This document shows positions 25,216-39,771 of a stretch of DNA of 64,000 nt, one piece after another; position 1 is the first letter of the stretch, and every line of letters begins with the position of its first letter. The DNA is from Todiramphus chloris collaris (lineage: Eukaryota > Chordata > Aves > Coraciiformes > Alcedinidae), in contig JANVCC010010406.1 in assembly GCA_025345505.1 (NCBI GenBank), forward strand, positions 16,358,271 to 16,422,270, given 5' to 3'. The notes under the pieces are model-generated. The model was not told the origin of the DNA and searched no databases. It saw only the letters and a list, made by a program, of their open reading frames with translations. Position numbers and translations under genes: made by a program.

Positions 25216-28200
25216 CAACAGGCAAAAAAGCTCATCATGTATGTGATACAAATATAAGTGAATAACACATTTTGAAGTAATAATTTTAAAGGAATTCCAT
25301 AAAGCCTATGTAAACATTAACTCTGTGTTGTGGATGTCAAAAACCTTGCACTATATTAAATGTATTATAAAGTAAATTTCTATGAAACACTTGTCCTATA
25401 CATTCCAGAGTATTACATTTTTGTTATGTACCTGTGGATAAAATGAGTTAGCAGCCAATATACATAGTTCTTTGCTGACAGACATGCAAAATGAAAGTTA
25501 TAGCAGGTGTGTGTCCCCTAGTTATGTGTGCCTCTCCCATTGAAAAAAAAAAAAACCAAAAAACCCCAAACAAAAAAGTCAACCAACCTCTAGCTCATGC
25601 AGGATGCTAAAACCGGGAAAAACTCAAGCTGTTTGTTCAAGAAACTGTTTTCTTTTTCACCTGGTCACATGTATCACTGTGGGGCTAACCAGCAAAACTA
25701 GAAATCCTTTATTTTTCAGAAATTTATTTTCTCATTTTAGCGATTTACCAAACTTTACTCCACTGCCTTTGCTGCCATTAATTTTGCCTTTCCTATCCTG
25801 GTATATTGTAAAGTAGTGACTACAGACCAAATAATAAAGGTGTCAACATGCACAGCCCATGTGTATGGACTACCAGCATTTGAGTTTCTGTAGATTGGTT
25901 CTAATTTTTTTGACACATTTCTACAATAGCACCGAAGTTTTAACTACAATCTCAAGATGAGAAAATTTGCAATTAATTTCATTATTTGCTGGTCTTGATT
26001 AATAATAATAATAATAAAAAAGGAAAAAGGAATAGCAACAGTAATTTGCTATTGGCAATTTTAATATCATCTTAACTATGAATTTTATCACAAGTTATGT
26101 TAAAGAATTAAATAAAATAAATTATAGTTTACAGAAACTACTAAGATATGTGCCTGAAAGTATGAAACAGAGATGTTCACAATCTTATAAAGTGACCATA
26201 GAAATATCTTAAATTTACGTGCTCACACAGGTGTTCAACTAGATAAACTTCTATATACATTTCACATAAACAAGCAATATACTCAGTAATTTTTACCTCT
26301 CATAACCTAAGAAAATTTTGGAATGGAAAAATTGTCTCTGTTTTATTAAGCAAATTATTTTTTTAAATCTTGGTGCCCAAAGAAAATACCTTTCATGCTA
26401 ACTGCTGTCAAAGAAATCTCAAAAATCTCTGTTGTATAAGTTAAAATAACTGGTTATACTGTATTGAAGTCAGTTTTGTACAGTAATTAAATGTCTTTGG
26501 CATAAACTAACTGTATAACTTATTTGCATAAATTGTGCTGTTAAGCAATTTCAGTGTACAAAAGGGATATGCTGTTATTTCATCACAAAAATAGCGTGCT
26601 CAATACATAGGGCTAAGACTTACAGGATTAATACTGTTACCATACCCTAAACTGTGATATAGCTGAGAATAATTCAGCTGAGGGTAGATCTACAAATTGT
26701 ATGAAGTTGTTAAGTGTAACATAACTGTGACATGCTAATAACAGTTCAGAGAATGAGTATCAATTCTGATATTAATTTCTCCAAATTCTCCCTGTATCTT
26801 TAAAATATGTGAGAAATACTTCACATCCTTTACTAGAGTTAAGTTCTTTTGCCTCAAAATGGGCTTTCCATTAATTTTACTGCACCTATATTCTCAAAAG
26901 AATCACCAGTAAGTTTCTGGCATTGTTCTGTTATCTTGAAGGCTAAATGGTAGAGTAAGTACTGTTTAAAAAATAAACCACATTCTTAATACTCTGACTC
27001 AAAAAGCACATAATTTTGGCTACAAGGAAAAAAAAAAAGATTTTTTAAACGTGCCACTTGAAACAACTGAGTACATTTTCAAATACTAGAAGATTTCATC
27101 TTATCAATGTCATCAGCATAAATATAGTTAACATTAGTTAGTTCCAGTTCAACTGATTCTTGTTCAGTTGCAAGTTAGTTAATTACAAGCCTTTTCACGG
27201 TCATGCAGGAATTTGTTCCATTCCTCTTGGAATAAACAAGAATTTCTTATGAATGTTCACAAGGTAAATTTTTCAAAATAAGCTGTTCAATCTAAAAAAG
27301 AAGAAAGTTTAGAAGACCACTAGGTGTGCTAATTCTTACTTAGTATCTTTGACACGTTTTACCCATGCAGATTCTTATTTGTCTTTGTATGCCTACATCA
27401 ATTTCTCTTTCAAGATGGCTTTATTTCACACTTGCTAACTTTAATTCACATTACAGTAAGATTAGTTTCAGATATCTCAGAGAATATTAGGTGTTTGCTG
27501 GAAATTTTCTTCATGCTTATATTTGTGTTTGTGGGATTAGATAGTCTATTAGAAACTTTGTGAATAAACAGTCAGTCACAACTATAGGCTATTAATCTGT
27601 GTCAAAAGCAAATGACTGACTCATAAAAACATAAGGATCTATTTTGGGAAAAGATTTCCAGTACAGTGCCTGTTGGTCTAGGCCATCTATCATCAGGACT
27701 GAAATACTAATGTAATTTCTATTCATTAATGTTCCTAGAATCTTGAATAAGGTTTATTAAATTAAAGAACCAAAACCTTATGAAATTATTAATGCAACAA
27801 TGTTAGTAACTACAAAAAACATAACTCATTAGTGTAAGAACAGATGGAAGAAGATTATTACACCATATCAGGTTTGCAGAAATGTGCTTGAGATAAATCT
27901 GCCTGCAGAGCATATAAGAAGTTTTGGGGTTTTTTTAATCATTATGCAAGATGAACATAGCATAAAAATGTCTATATATTGTTTTACTGTAATTAGTGTA
28001 GTGTCTTAGAACCAGGGAACAATTTTTTTAAGGAAAAAATTATATCTTCACATTACAACCACTGAGATTATTGAGTCTATCCTGGATGACTGTCACTATC
28101 CTGGTGGTCTTCCTACCAAGAGGGAGTCCAGCTGTAAATTTCCTCTTTTCCTCTCACTGCTCATTAATATTTCCTTCTGTGTTAACCAATGGGCAGATAT

Positions 28201-31200
28201 GATGTTTACTGTATTGATGATCTTCACCTTTTTGGTGAACACTTCATAATATCACCCATTAAAAATTACAATTCTGTCCCTGCATTTTGCAGAGTTTGGG
28301 GTTTTTTGGGTTCTTCCCCCCCTCCCCCCCCCCCAGTTAATACCATCCATGGCCATGGTCTTCTGTGGTGCTTGTTCCAAGAACCTAAAAAAATCTGTTG
28401 TTTCAGGTGTTGCTGAATCAAAGTTTTTCTTGGGATTCTGGGTGGTTTATATCAATTATCTAGTGGTATATTTCAACCTTCTAGCATTGTATCCTTACCA
28501 CATGCAAACAAAACAAACGAACAAAAAAATTCCAATGCACAACATAATGCTTGTTTATGTTGCTCAAACTGTTAACATGAGCTATACAAGAAAACTTCAG
28601 TAAAGGAAAAATAACTAAATGTACTGAATGCATATATAACACAACAATAACCACAACACAAAACAGTTAATGAAGTGATATTTTACACTGTTCATTCTAT
28701 TTATTTTTTCTAAGGTTTAATCCTGTAACTCTTACAAATTTAAAATGAGAAAGTATAGAAAAAGTAATTGCAAATTATAAGTTCAGTGTTGAATACAAAG
28801 AAAAGTGTCTCTGCTAATGTTTGTATGCCAAATAAGTCTCAACCTGTGTCTACGTACAGTAAAAATGCTTATTGAACTCAAGATATGAAAAGCTTAGATA
28901 TTTCACTTCATTCAAGAAGTTTCAAATAACTATTCAATTCTAACCTTTGCCTATTTAATATTAGGCCATATACTTTATGGCTTGAAGACAAAAAAATTCC
29001 TAAGTGTGTTTTACTTGTAGTTTATTTCACTTCTACTACTCTGTCTGCTCTTCTGTGAAATTCAATTGCTTCCTACATCAGTCTATAGTTAAACATTCCA
29101 GCATCTTCCTTAATTTGCGTGAAAGATCCATTTCTTCAGTCCAGTTTAGAAATGATGTTGTTATCTACAAGTAATAAGTTAATACTGCAGTGTAAGTAAT
29201 TAATGATTGATAAAACTAAATCTCAAATGTAGATTGATAAGAATGGTTTAGAAAGATGAATTAAGCAGCTGGCAGGACTGTTAGATGATGTTTAGCTGAA
29301 ACAGGATCACAAGACTGTACAAGTCTCGCTTTAGAAATTCAAAAAAAGTTTGAAAGTTCTTCTTTTCATCCTCCTTTCTGCTTGCACACTCTTTTCATAT
29401 TACAGAAATGCTTCAAAAGATTTACCTCAAATTTGGAGTTAATTCTAGAAAGTCTACATCAAGCTACTCAAATAGAAACTTTACCCATTTAAGTGATTAT
29501 CCTAGTTTATTAGTCTGAAATTGTGACTTGTTACTACTCTATGTCTATTGAGAGACATATCTAGATGACGCCAGTTCCCCATTGCTTTATATTACAATTT
29601 CTAGCAATTGGTTTTTTTCAAGTGTGAATATAAATTCAATCCAAAACAATATGAAAAAAATATTTTCCCTTAGTAGATGGAAATCGGCCATGGTAGTAAT
29701 CCATTATCTATGAAGTCCTACATAATTACAATGCTCCTTTCACAATCAAATGAGCAGTTTGGTCATTTGACCCAATGATAAGAAAAATCTGATGAATGAA
29801 AGCTAAGCTAGATGACTTGTAAGTAATTTGTTTTGAAGATGAAAAGTTCATATTACGTTTGACTTAATATTTTTGTTCAGTGGTTGTGTGCAGGCTAGAC
29901 AAAACTTTCCTACACAATACTGTTCACACACATAGTCATTTGCTTCACAAAAACTTTTATGAAGGAAAAATTCTGCTTTAAAATTTAGTTATTGTTGAAG
30001 CCATTTTGGTTTGCCATGTAAGAATATCTTCTATTTGATCGGATCACTGCTTACCCTTTTCATCCACTTGAAATCTATGTGTCAACAGTGGCCCACTTTT
30101 TCTCATTGTCAGAAAAAATATACAGATGTAATGCCAGTGTAAAACATTTGAGAGTTCTCAAAACCAAAGCGAAATAGAAGGACAGCAGTTCCTACAGTGT
30201 ATCACCTACATTTCCAAAGATAACATAAAAAGTCATTAATATAACTTAGAGTATGTTACTATCTGAGAAATATTGACACAAAATGCACTGATACAGACTT
30301 TTCATTACTGTGTCAAATTAACCAATTGTTGAGGAAAAAATAAGGAATTTATCTCTAGAAAGCATAAATTAATTTTAAGTAAGATTTTTTAAGGATGTTG
30401 AAAAAACATAAACATAAAAGTTAGATTATGGGATATTAAAAAAAAAGTTAAATTACATAGGTCTTAACAGGCAGATGGCACTGTTGCTGACATATACTTA
30501 AACACAGCCTTCCTAAGAATGATTTTGTGATCACTAGATATCAATGTATCTCTACCAGAAGATTTCAAAAGCCACACTTATTTCAGATATATCTGAGCTT
30601 TATACATAGGCATGACAATTTTAATAAGAACACAGTAAACCTAGGCCAGAGATATTTTAGACCTAATTTGAAATTCTAATAATATGGCAAGATGGCAAAT
30701 TATGCTACAGCAATGTATGGATTTTAGATCTTTCATCAGCCTTAAGTTCCCTAATTAAATGATTTAATTTATTCCACTTAAAAGGATTAAGTAGCCGCAG
30801 GGGGGGTATAACCAAACAATAAAGCTTAATGAGGTTGGTTGTCTTAACCTTAATGTTATGATAGACTGTATCTATCATAGGAAAATAGATATTTCTATAC
30901 CTCTTAGAGAAACATGTTACTAAGTATTTTGAGTGGTTAATAGCTGTTTCACATGATCTGTGCTGTTGACAAGTACACAGACATTATCATTTCCAAAACT
31001 CTGTAGCATGCTAGAAAAGCTATTCCAATGTCATCTTGTTAGAATTAGTAGGATAATACCTCAAAATATGCAATGTCATACAAGTAAATATGTTAACAAT
31101 GGTTGGTATATTACATGCACTGAAAAAAAAAAATTTCCTGGGGGAAAAAAAAAAAAAAAAAAACAAACCCAAACAAAACCAAACAAAATAAACACTTCTG

Positions 31201-31805
31201 TAAGGCCCACAAACTTCAAGTTCACCTTCTCAAGGACATCCAGTAAACTGTAAAGCAATCTAAAACATTTCACCCTACAGATTTCACAGTTCATTCTCTG
31301 ACTTTTGAAGATTAAAAATCTTTATGTTTTCCATGCAGCACAGGGAACACTGACTATGCATAAAATAGACTGAATTAAAAAAAAAATAGCTGTTTTCAGT
31401 GTCCATGTAAATCTGAAACTTAATCTCATTCACTGTTTTTCTCATAGCTTAATTGTCAGAAATAGTCAGAAATGTCTTTTAATGATATGGCATAATTTTT
31501 CCCTTACCATTTCTCCAGCATGAAGGTCATACTGAATTCTGTCCCTCCCTTTAGCAGCAAAGACTTCAAAATTCCCATGGTACTTCTGTTCCCTCAATGT
31601 GCTATATACCCTTAGGTGTTAACATAGGAATACAGAATGCTCAGCAACAGGGCTCCCAGTGAAACATGGTGCAATAATTTATCAGTCAAGTATCACAGGC
31701 AAATTTTCCTTTGATTACCTCACCTGGTTTAGCAGGTATCTTTAACAAATAAAAACCTTCATACCAGAGAAAATCCCTATAGCTATAACTGCAGCTATGG
31801 ACTAT
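25216..31805. other. AT-rich unique non-coding sequence
   Basis: About 6.6 kb with no gene or named repeat recognised. It holds an (AAT)n array at about 26000-26020, a second exact octamer ATTTGCAT at 26522-26529, a C7TC11 run at 28316-28334, and an A-run near 31147-31163. The longest open frames (under 100 codons) cross A- or C-runs and are not credible genes. Confidence 0.5.
28316..28334 (-). repeat. C7-T-C11 run; minus-strand quadruplex candidate
   Basis: The complementary strand reads G11-A-G7, long enough to fold into a G-quadruplex. It produces a false poly-proline segment in an open frame at 28189-28416. Confidence 0.75.
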
Positions 31806-32766
31806 TCAGTGGATAAAGTATTGGCTGGATGGCTGCATCCAGAGTCTACTGGTCAATGGCTCAGTGTCTGGATGGAGGTCAGTGATGAGTGGTGCCTCTT
31901 ATGGGTCTGTACTGGGACCAGTACTGTTTTGATTCTTAGCATATGACAGACAGTAGTATTGAATGCATCCTCAGCAAATTTGCATATAACACAAGCTGAG
32001 TCACATGGTTGACAAGCCTGTGGGTTGGGATGTCATCCAGAAGGGCCTGGTCAAGCTTTAGCAGTGGGCCTGTGTGAATCTCATGAAAAACTGGACATGA
32101 CCACCAATATGCTCTCACAGCCCAGAAAGACAATCACATCCTGGGCTGTATCAAAAGAATTGTGGCCATCAGGTCAGGAGAGATAATTCTCCACCTCTAC
32201 TGTGCTCTAGTGAGACATGACCTGGAGTACTTTGTCCAGATCTGGAGTCCTCAACATAAGAAGGACATGAACCTGCTGCAGTGGGTCAAGAGGAGACACA
32301 CAAAAATAATCAGAGGGCTGGAACACCTTCCTTACAAAGAAAGGCTGAAAGAATTGGAGTGATTCAGGCTAGAGAAAAAAAAAAAAAAAAAAGAAAAAAG
32401 AAAAAAAAGGCTACAAGAAGAACTTATTGTGTTCGTTAAATACTTTCAGGAAGCTTATAAGAAAGAAGGAACAATCTTTTTTAGCAGGGTCTGTAGTGAC
32501 AGGACAAAGGTTAATTGTTTTACACTAAAATAGGGTATATCAGACTAGAAAGAGGGAAGAAATACTTTACTGTTGAGGATGGTGAGACACTGCAACATGC
32601 TGCCCAGAAATGTGGTAGAAGCCCCATCCCTGGAAACACCGAAGGTCCGGCTGGATGGGGTTCTGAGAAACTTATCTAGTTGAAGATATCCCTGCTCATT
32701 GCAGGGTGGTTGGACTAGAAAACCTTTAAAGGTCCCTTCCAACCCAAACTATGCTGTGATTTTGAG
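31806..32766 (+). mobile_element. CR1 LINE, 5'-truncated, ORF2 3' half and 3' end
   Basis: Begins in ORF2 at 'gtggataaagtattggctgg' and runs through the reverse-transcriptase C-terminal part to the CR1 3' end ('ggtcccttccaacccaaact' then 'tatgctgtgattttga'). The RT catalytic FADD box is destroyed: near 31978-31989 the frame reads FAYN. About 150 bases of consensus appear deleted near 32,085-32,110, where 'ctcatgaaaaactggacatg' jumps to 'acagcccagaaag'. A readable ORF2 stretch remains at 32162-32362 (LEYFVQIWSPQHKKDM, C-terminal domain). An A-tract (32375-32408) interrupts the coding part. Clearly dead and fairly old. Confidence 0.9.
32375..32408 (+). repeat. A-tract expanded inside CR1 ORF2
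   Basis: A18-G-A6-G-A8 occupies the place where CR1 normally has the short A-rich motif GAGAAGAAAAGGCT. The tract is therefore an expansion within the LINE, not a tail. Confidence 0.8.
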
Positions 32767-33061
32767 AATTCAATGTCCGTTTGAAGCTTTACAGTGATAT
32801 CTCGACTTGTACACATTTCTATGGAGCCTGTATTAAACTGAGTTCCACTCCTCTGAAGAGAATAGGAATTTATAAACTTTCCAGGATTTCTAGGAAGAAC
32901 AAGAACAGTTCAATGACTAAATAGACATTACTCTCCTTTTTTCAATTGTGAAATATTCTACTTGAATAATAAACCTCTTGTCTTTCTCCATTGTGTAGAA
33001 GGATCTGTCTAGTAGTTGCCTGTGGCCAAGTTAAAAGAGTAAATAATAGGATAGCATAAAA
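32767..33061. other. Unique spacer between two CR1 copies
   Basis: About 295 bases of AT-rich sequence between the plus-strand CR1 on the left and a minus-strand CR1 on the right. The two 3' ends face each other. Nothing else recognised. Confidence 0.5.
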
Positions 33062-33668
33062 TTCATAGAATAATTGAATCATAGAATGGTACGCGTTGGA
33101 AGAGACCTCTGGAGATCATTGAGCCCAAAACCCCTGCCAGCACAGGAACAACTAGGGCAGGCCACACAGGAACAGATCCAGGCAGGTCCTGGAAGTCTCT
33201 AGGGAAGGAGACTCCACAGCCTCTCTGGGCAGACTGTTCTGGGCCTCTGTAACTCTCACAGTAAAGAAGTTTTTCTTCACGTTGAGGTGGAACTTCCTGT
33301 GTTTCACCTTGCTACCATTACCTTTTGTCCTATCACAGGGCACCACTGAAAAGAGACTGGCCTCTTCTACTTGACACCCACCCTTAAGATATTTGTAAAC
33401 ATTAATAAAATCCCCTCTCCGACTTCTTTTTTCCAGGCTAAACACCCCAAGGCGTCTCAGCCTTTCCTCATAAGGGAGGTGTTCCAGTCCCTTCATCATC
33501 TTTGTAGCTCTCCTTTGGACTCTTTCGAGTGTTTCCCTGTCCCTCTTGAACTGGGGAGACCAGAACTGAACACAATACTCCAGATGTGGTGTCACTAGTG
33601 TGGAGTAGAGAGGGAGAAGGACCTCCGTCCACTTGCTGGCCACAATCTTCTTCTTGAACATCAACCAA
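33062..33668 (-). mobile_element. CR1 LINE, 5'-truncated, well-preserved 3' end
   Basis: Read on the minus strand this runs from the C-terminal ORF2 region to the 3' end '...gcaggggttttgggctcaatg', 'atctccagaggtctcttcca', ending in degenerate 8-mer units (ATTCTATGA, ATTCAATT). The coding part (33152-33673) is uninterrupted, making this one of the least decayed CR1 copies here. The 5' breakpoint is near 33,668. I see no clear target-site duplication, as is usual for CR1. Confidence 0.92.
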
Positions 33669-33673
33669 TCCAA
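33152..33673 (-). pseudogene. CR1 ORF2 C-terminal fragment, open for 173 codons
   Basis: C-terminal part of the CR1 reverse-transcriptase protein, after the catalytic domain. Recognisable blocks are 'HLEYCVQFWSPQFKRDRE' (residues about 30-48), 'ERVQRRATKMMKGLEHLPYE' (about 50-69) and a 'FHLNVKKNFFTVRVTEAQNS' block (about 127-146) that precedes the 'LPREAVESPSLE' end. No internal stop. It lacks the endonuclease and the catalytic RT motifs, so it cannot mobilise anything. The apparent start Met is incidental to the 5' truncation. Confidence 0.85.
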
Positions 33674-36274
33674 AGAGGAATGAAGAAAGACAAAGTTAGC
33701 CCTTTTTATTTCTTTTTAAAGAGAATGTAGAATTTCAGGCCTGAAAGACTGATTTGGATATCCAGATACTAAATCCAATTATTAATGAGCAGAATGATTA
33801 TTAACAGCTCAAGGATAATAAAGAGATACACAATGGCTTAACGCATAAACAAACAAACAAACAAAAAATGACAGTGACTCCTTCCTTATGAAGGTAATGG
33901 AAAAAAATGTTAAAACTCAAGTCTGAAGTTTTATTCATTTCTACTGAAATCTTAACTCTGGTTAAAAAATGTAGAAAGCACTGAGCTCAGGGGTTTGGGT
34001 ATATACACTAAATTCATCACATCCTTAATATATTGCGGGAAACGTTGTAATCCCACCAAAACAAGTGTAAAGACAATAACACAAAGTACTATTTTAGCAA
34101 GAAGAAATCATAAGCAAACTGGAAGATCAACAATCACATAGCAGATCTGCAGAAACTTTTTTTTTTTTTTTTAGTGGATCACAGTTTGAATGCTTCACTG
34201 TTAAAAACTGAAATGACTTTCTGACATTGTCCTCTAGTAAGTACTTTCTGTGTAATAAAACAGGGAACAACCATTCAATGTCATTCTATACTGAAAAAAA
34301 TCATGATATTTTTCTGCACTGTTTTTTAACAAAGAGTCTTTAAGTAAAAATGGATCGGGGTTGAATGTTAGGCTAGCCACTTAGTATACCTTGTAGAAGC
34401 CTATTCTGTGTAATCTAGAAGAAAAAAAATGTAGAAAAGCAAGATACTTTTGTCCTTCACACACAAGGCAGTTAATACTGTTCTGTTTCTGCAAGATTAA
34501 ATATGAAGAAATTGGCTTACATTTTCAATAAAACTATTACTTTGCATTAGAACTAGGAAGTTTCTTTCCTAAAGACAGTGAAGCATCTGAGGAGACTTTC
34601 AAAAGATATTTTCAAAAAACACATAAACAATACATCTCTGAATGGGGCTCCTAGCACAATTATATTGCCACCCTGCAGAAGCATGGATTGAAGTAGCAAA
34701 ATACTTTTACAGTTCTGACATAGAATTTGTGTGCTTTTTTCATTTATCCCCCAATAAGCCAATATGCTCTAGGAATACTGCTGTTTCTAGTGGTTAGAAG
34801 GCAATGTGGAACTTTGTTGTGGGATTCTGTACAGGCTTACATAATTTACATACAACATTCTGAATGAATAAACTAATTCAATGATTTTTCTTTTATTTAT
34901 TTATAAGGAGAAAGACATTTAGTTCTGTCTAGTTGTTTGAAAAGAGATTGTGTGCACAATGTGAAAAAAACAGCAATTACATCCACTGTGGATATATTTC
35001 TCTCAAGTATTTTCCCTGTGCATAATTGCAATTGGAGACATTAGAATTCCATTTAACAAGGCATTAAGCCTAATTCAGTCATTGCAATAGCATAGGCTTT
35101 GTCTATTTTAAGAAAGGGCAAATATCTCTTTACAAGTCCTGTGGTACTGAAAATAGAAGTGGATTCTGAATAATGATGAACATTAGCATTCTCAATAATG
35201 TTACAGAAGTAAAGTGAGAAGCTCTAGAAATCCATTCTACCAAGATCAGTTTAGAGACATTGAAATGTACCACTCCAGGCTGAAAGAGTTTATTTGCAGT
35301 TACGTTCTGTGCTAGTTCTGAGACAAAACAGGAAAAAAAAAGCATGCAGGTGTTACACATGAAAACTTATTAATAACCATGAATATTTTCTCCTAATTGG
35401 GAAGTAATGAAGAGTGAGATAGTAGATTGTATCTATAGTGAAACCAAATTTTACAGCAGAGTATGCAATATTGCAATATGTTATGTTGTAACATAATACT
35501 CATTTGTCTGGTTAAGTGAAAATGAAACTTCTAATTTACTTCTAGGTGGAGGAATACAAAATTCCAATATATGAAATAACAACTTCTCTTGCAGTTCTAG
35601 ACATAGCCAGTAACAATGCTACCAGAAAGCTACACAGAAATTAATCATTAGCAAAGTTTGCAAAGAAATAATTTCTTCCTTATCCTACTGACAATAAAAT
35701 TTCTACTGTATTGCTTACATGAGAGGAAAAAGGAAAACTGAAATAAGAATATGGAGGTTGGAATTCTCACTTTCTCAAATGGACCATTAAATCACAGAGA
35801 CATTTTAAAAACAATTATTATAAATGGTATGCATTGTTAGGATTGTTTCCTGTTGCTGTGCCATAAAGAATACGGGCTTAATACATCTGAATTTCAGTCA
35901 GAATACTGTTATCTTCTACAGGTACTCTTTTTCAAGATTTCTAAGAAATACAAGCAGCATAATTCCAAAAGTTCGTTCATGGAGGACACAATAAAGATAA
36001 TAAAGAATTTCTCTCATGAAGAGATAGTCTAACACATAATATACACAACTCAGAATTTAACAAAATAGCACTATTCACGTAATACATTAATGGAATTGAT
36101 GTAGTTACAAGGTAGAGACATTTATTGGTATTCAGCATAAACCACTAGTATTTAAGTTTAAAAATTCCACTTAGCAGGCAAAGCTTGAACTAAAGAAACC
36201 AGTGGCACTTGTTTGACAAGAGTTGATGAGAAGTAATAAAGCAAGATTCTTAAATTCCTGTCAAATTACTCCTC

Positions 36275-36317
36275 AAAATAATAATAAAAATAAAATAATA
36301 ATAATAATAAAAAAAAT
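36275..36317. repeat. (AAT)n microsatellite
   Basis: About a dozen AAT/AAAAT units ending in an A8 run. Confidence 0.85.
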
Positions 36318-39300
36318 TGCTGCATTTTAATTGCTGCAGGCATACTGTTAAAACAGATGAGTAAGGAGGGATTCCTTACCCTGACATGAGTGAATGCAAA
36401 AAATACAGTATTTTCCTTGCAGATTCACAAAGCAGATTAATATGGTAGTTTTCTTCTTTGTCTGTGTATTTAGATCCTTAGAGTACAAGAGAAAATAGCA
36501 ACTATCTTGGGTGTATAACCTTTACATCCCAGGAAAAGATCTAAATCAGCAGAGCTAAATTAACCATACTTGGGCTGAAAAGAAAGTGAGTTTAACAAAC
36601 ACATTGGTAAAAAATGGAATCAGGATCCTTCTTCTCAGCTATTTTCACTTGAAATTTCATGTTGCTGAGAAAGGACATTCTTTACCCAAACACTCTCTAT
36701 TTCTGGATCGGCTTCAATGCAAGGATCTCATTTTCCTGCATGGTGTACAAAGAAATTGTTTTTTCATGCTACCTAATGAATAGAGTTAGTGAACTTATCT
36801 GGATGCTTATTTCTAAGACCTTTTAAAGGTTTAATTATTTTGAAATGTTTTCACCTCCTTCCCCCCCACAAAAGTATTTGTCATTTACTTGAAAAGAGAG
36901 ATTCCATGGAAATTAAAAACTGAAAAGTTGCCATTAACTTAAAGTTTACACATAATTTCCCCCTTCTTTGGTATCTGGTAGTTTGGTATTTATTAATTAT
37001 ATGCACTTTGCAGTGTGCTTCAGGAAAGACACAAACAGGTGATCTTTTGCTGTACACATTAAAAAACAATACATCTTATAATAGAAAAGAGTAGATCACA
37101 AATGGAACTGTACACTAGCTACTTAATTCATAAAGTAACTTTTCAGTTCTTGAATGTTTACAATCTTGAACAGGAATTTTGTTGTAAACACCACTGAAGA
37201 CCACAAATTTCACCCACTTAGTTTGGATCAATCTTCTATCAAATTTTTTTTTTTTACATTTTCCTTTTGTTCACAAACATTTTTCTGAATTAGAAAACAA
37301 AATTGACTTTTTAATTGTTTTTCAACAGTGTTGTTTGCTCAGTAGTCATTGATGTACTGTTTATCACCTTCTGTCTGAGGGGCCATGTTTTATCTAGCAG
37401 ATAAAGAATTTATCTTACTATAGTCTTCAAAGTTAGTAATTATACATGACCCTTTTAGAAAGGATAAAAAAAAAAGGCAAAAATTGTATAAATAAATATA
37501 AAAATAAATAAACGTAAAAAAAAAAAACAAAAAACCACATGCTTATGTAGTCACTGTCAGGAGTAGGAACAACCCATTACAGCTGGTGTATGTAATTTAC
37601 TAATCCTTGGTATCATTACATTCAAAAGTAGTATTATGTATGGTACATAAATACCAGAAGGCTCATTCAACACCACTTTTAAAAGTTATTTATAATCTCA
37701 CTTGTGAAACTCAGCCTGATAAAGAGACACTGTTAGAGACAGAAAAGTTTTGTCCTTTGTCTTTATTCTGACTCTATCAACATGAATGTTTGTTCAGCAT
37801 ATCAGTTGCTTGACCTAAGTGATTGTTACCTGAAGTAGCTTAAGATCATGCCGTAAGATAAAATTCACAGCTCATAGTACAAGAAAAGCAAAAGGATCTT
37901 TTCAAGGAAAACTGAAATTAATTCCTAATTTATGGTTCTTATCAAAAGAAGCAGAAGGTCATCCTCAGTAAATAAAGACTATGGTCCGTATTTATAAACA
38001 CAAAGGATAATTTTATTTGTGATATTGAATATGTGAATATTAATATGTGATATTGAAAACCTTACGTAAAGATGTTGATCTAATGCTTTTGAACTACTGT
38101 ATATGAGTTCTCACACCCACTCTAGAAAGATCTTGTCCACAAACAGGCATGCATTGAGATGGATAGCTGCAACACTGTTCAATCTGTCCTTGTATCCTGG
38201 AAATCCCTGGAGACAGCACTGCACTCTGCAAAGGGCAAAAAGTAACTGCAGTGTAAGTCCACTCAAATAAACTTTTGGAGACAAGAATCTAATATTTCTT
38301 TATGACCTAGTCAATGACAGGCTAGAAAAAAGAAGACTGTGTATTCTGAACAGACTGTTTTCTCCTAAATATAAACTCTGAGTCAGTGGGAATCTATGTT
38401 CAGGTCCATCCTTAACTTAAAGGGTAAAAGATTTATTTTTGCTTCCCCTTCCCTTTATTGTTTGTGGTCTTTTTTTAAAAAAGCATATTTTAAAAATGAC
38501 ATGCATAAAGTATGTGTTTGCAACATGTTTAATTGTTTTTCCTCCATCTTAGACACGTGCTGAATTAGATATCTGTTATTGTTAGAAGGTATGCATATTT
38601 CACATGGGGAATACGGGTGAGGAGAGATATTAACTTTGAGTTCTAATTTCAAGGAATTCTAAAGCATACCCTTTGAAAACAACAACAAATTAAACTGATT
38701 TTATATTGAAGATATAAAATTACTGAGTTTAACATAAAACTGTATTTCAGTGAGATTTATCAGAGTTCCATTAAAGACTAAGAATTTGTAGGTAAATTCA
38801 ATATCAATGGATGCATACATGGTTTGTTAAAACTGTGCTATCAGATGAGCATACAGGAAAGCAAAGTTGAAATCTGACTAGTGAAATGACATTTTATGAA
38901 GAGATTAATCTGATAAAGAGTAAGTGGATGACAGGAGCCTTTCTGGTGCTTTCTGGTTTGATACATATGTATGTCTTCCTTTTCTTTAACCAATTTAGGT
39001 TAAACCATCACATTTTCTTACTAAACATATGTTTTTCCTGAAATGAAAGCTTTTATATCAGCCTGCTTCACACAACAGAAAAATATGATTTAATATGGTA
39101 TATGGAATATATAAGACTATTGCTTGTCTCCACATCTGCTGAAAAATATAGGAAATGCACTGCAATGCATTATTTTCCTATATTCTCCTCCAAAAAGGCA
39201 GATATGTTTTTTCATATTTAAGGGGAAATATTGACCTGTTAAATTTATTAATCTTTTATGTTAGAATTGTCATTATTAACTTGTTTTAAATAGCATTTAT

Positions 39301-39751
39301 CTATCATCTGATAAATGGATTCCATAACTTCCCGAAGAAAATGTAAAATTTTGGTTAGTATCTTCTTCCCAAAAACAGTATGACAACACTCATTGAACTG
39401 CAAAGTCACTAAGGCAAAAGAGTGCTAAGAAATTAATTTTGTCCTTCAGGGCAGATAACATGCAGTATTTTCTGTATAGTAATCTGTCTTGATAATTTAA
39501 ATAAATTCACACTATATAATATATTTCAGGGTAATTCATTCCATGAAACAAAGTAGATATGGCTCAAAACATTCATCTCCAGAGTGTCTAAAGGGGACAG
39601 TTACAACTTTTCTGCCAAACCAATTTATGCTGTGCTCAGATATTAGAAAATTTCAAATGACAGTATTTACTTATAAATTCCAAATTAAAATACTGTATGC
39701 ATGACTTCTAAAGAGATTTATCTAGGAATTGATTTGGACTGAATTTTCATC

Positions 39752-39771
39752 TTTTTTTTTTTTTTTTTTTT
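39752..39771. repeat. poly-T tract (T20)
   Basis: Uninterrupted homopolymer in otherwise unique sequence. Confidence 0.9.
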
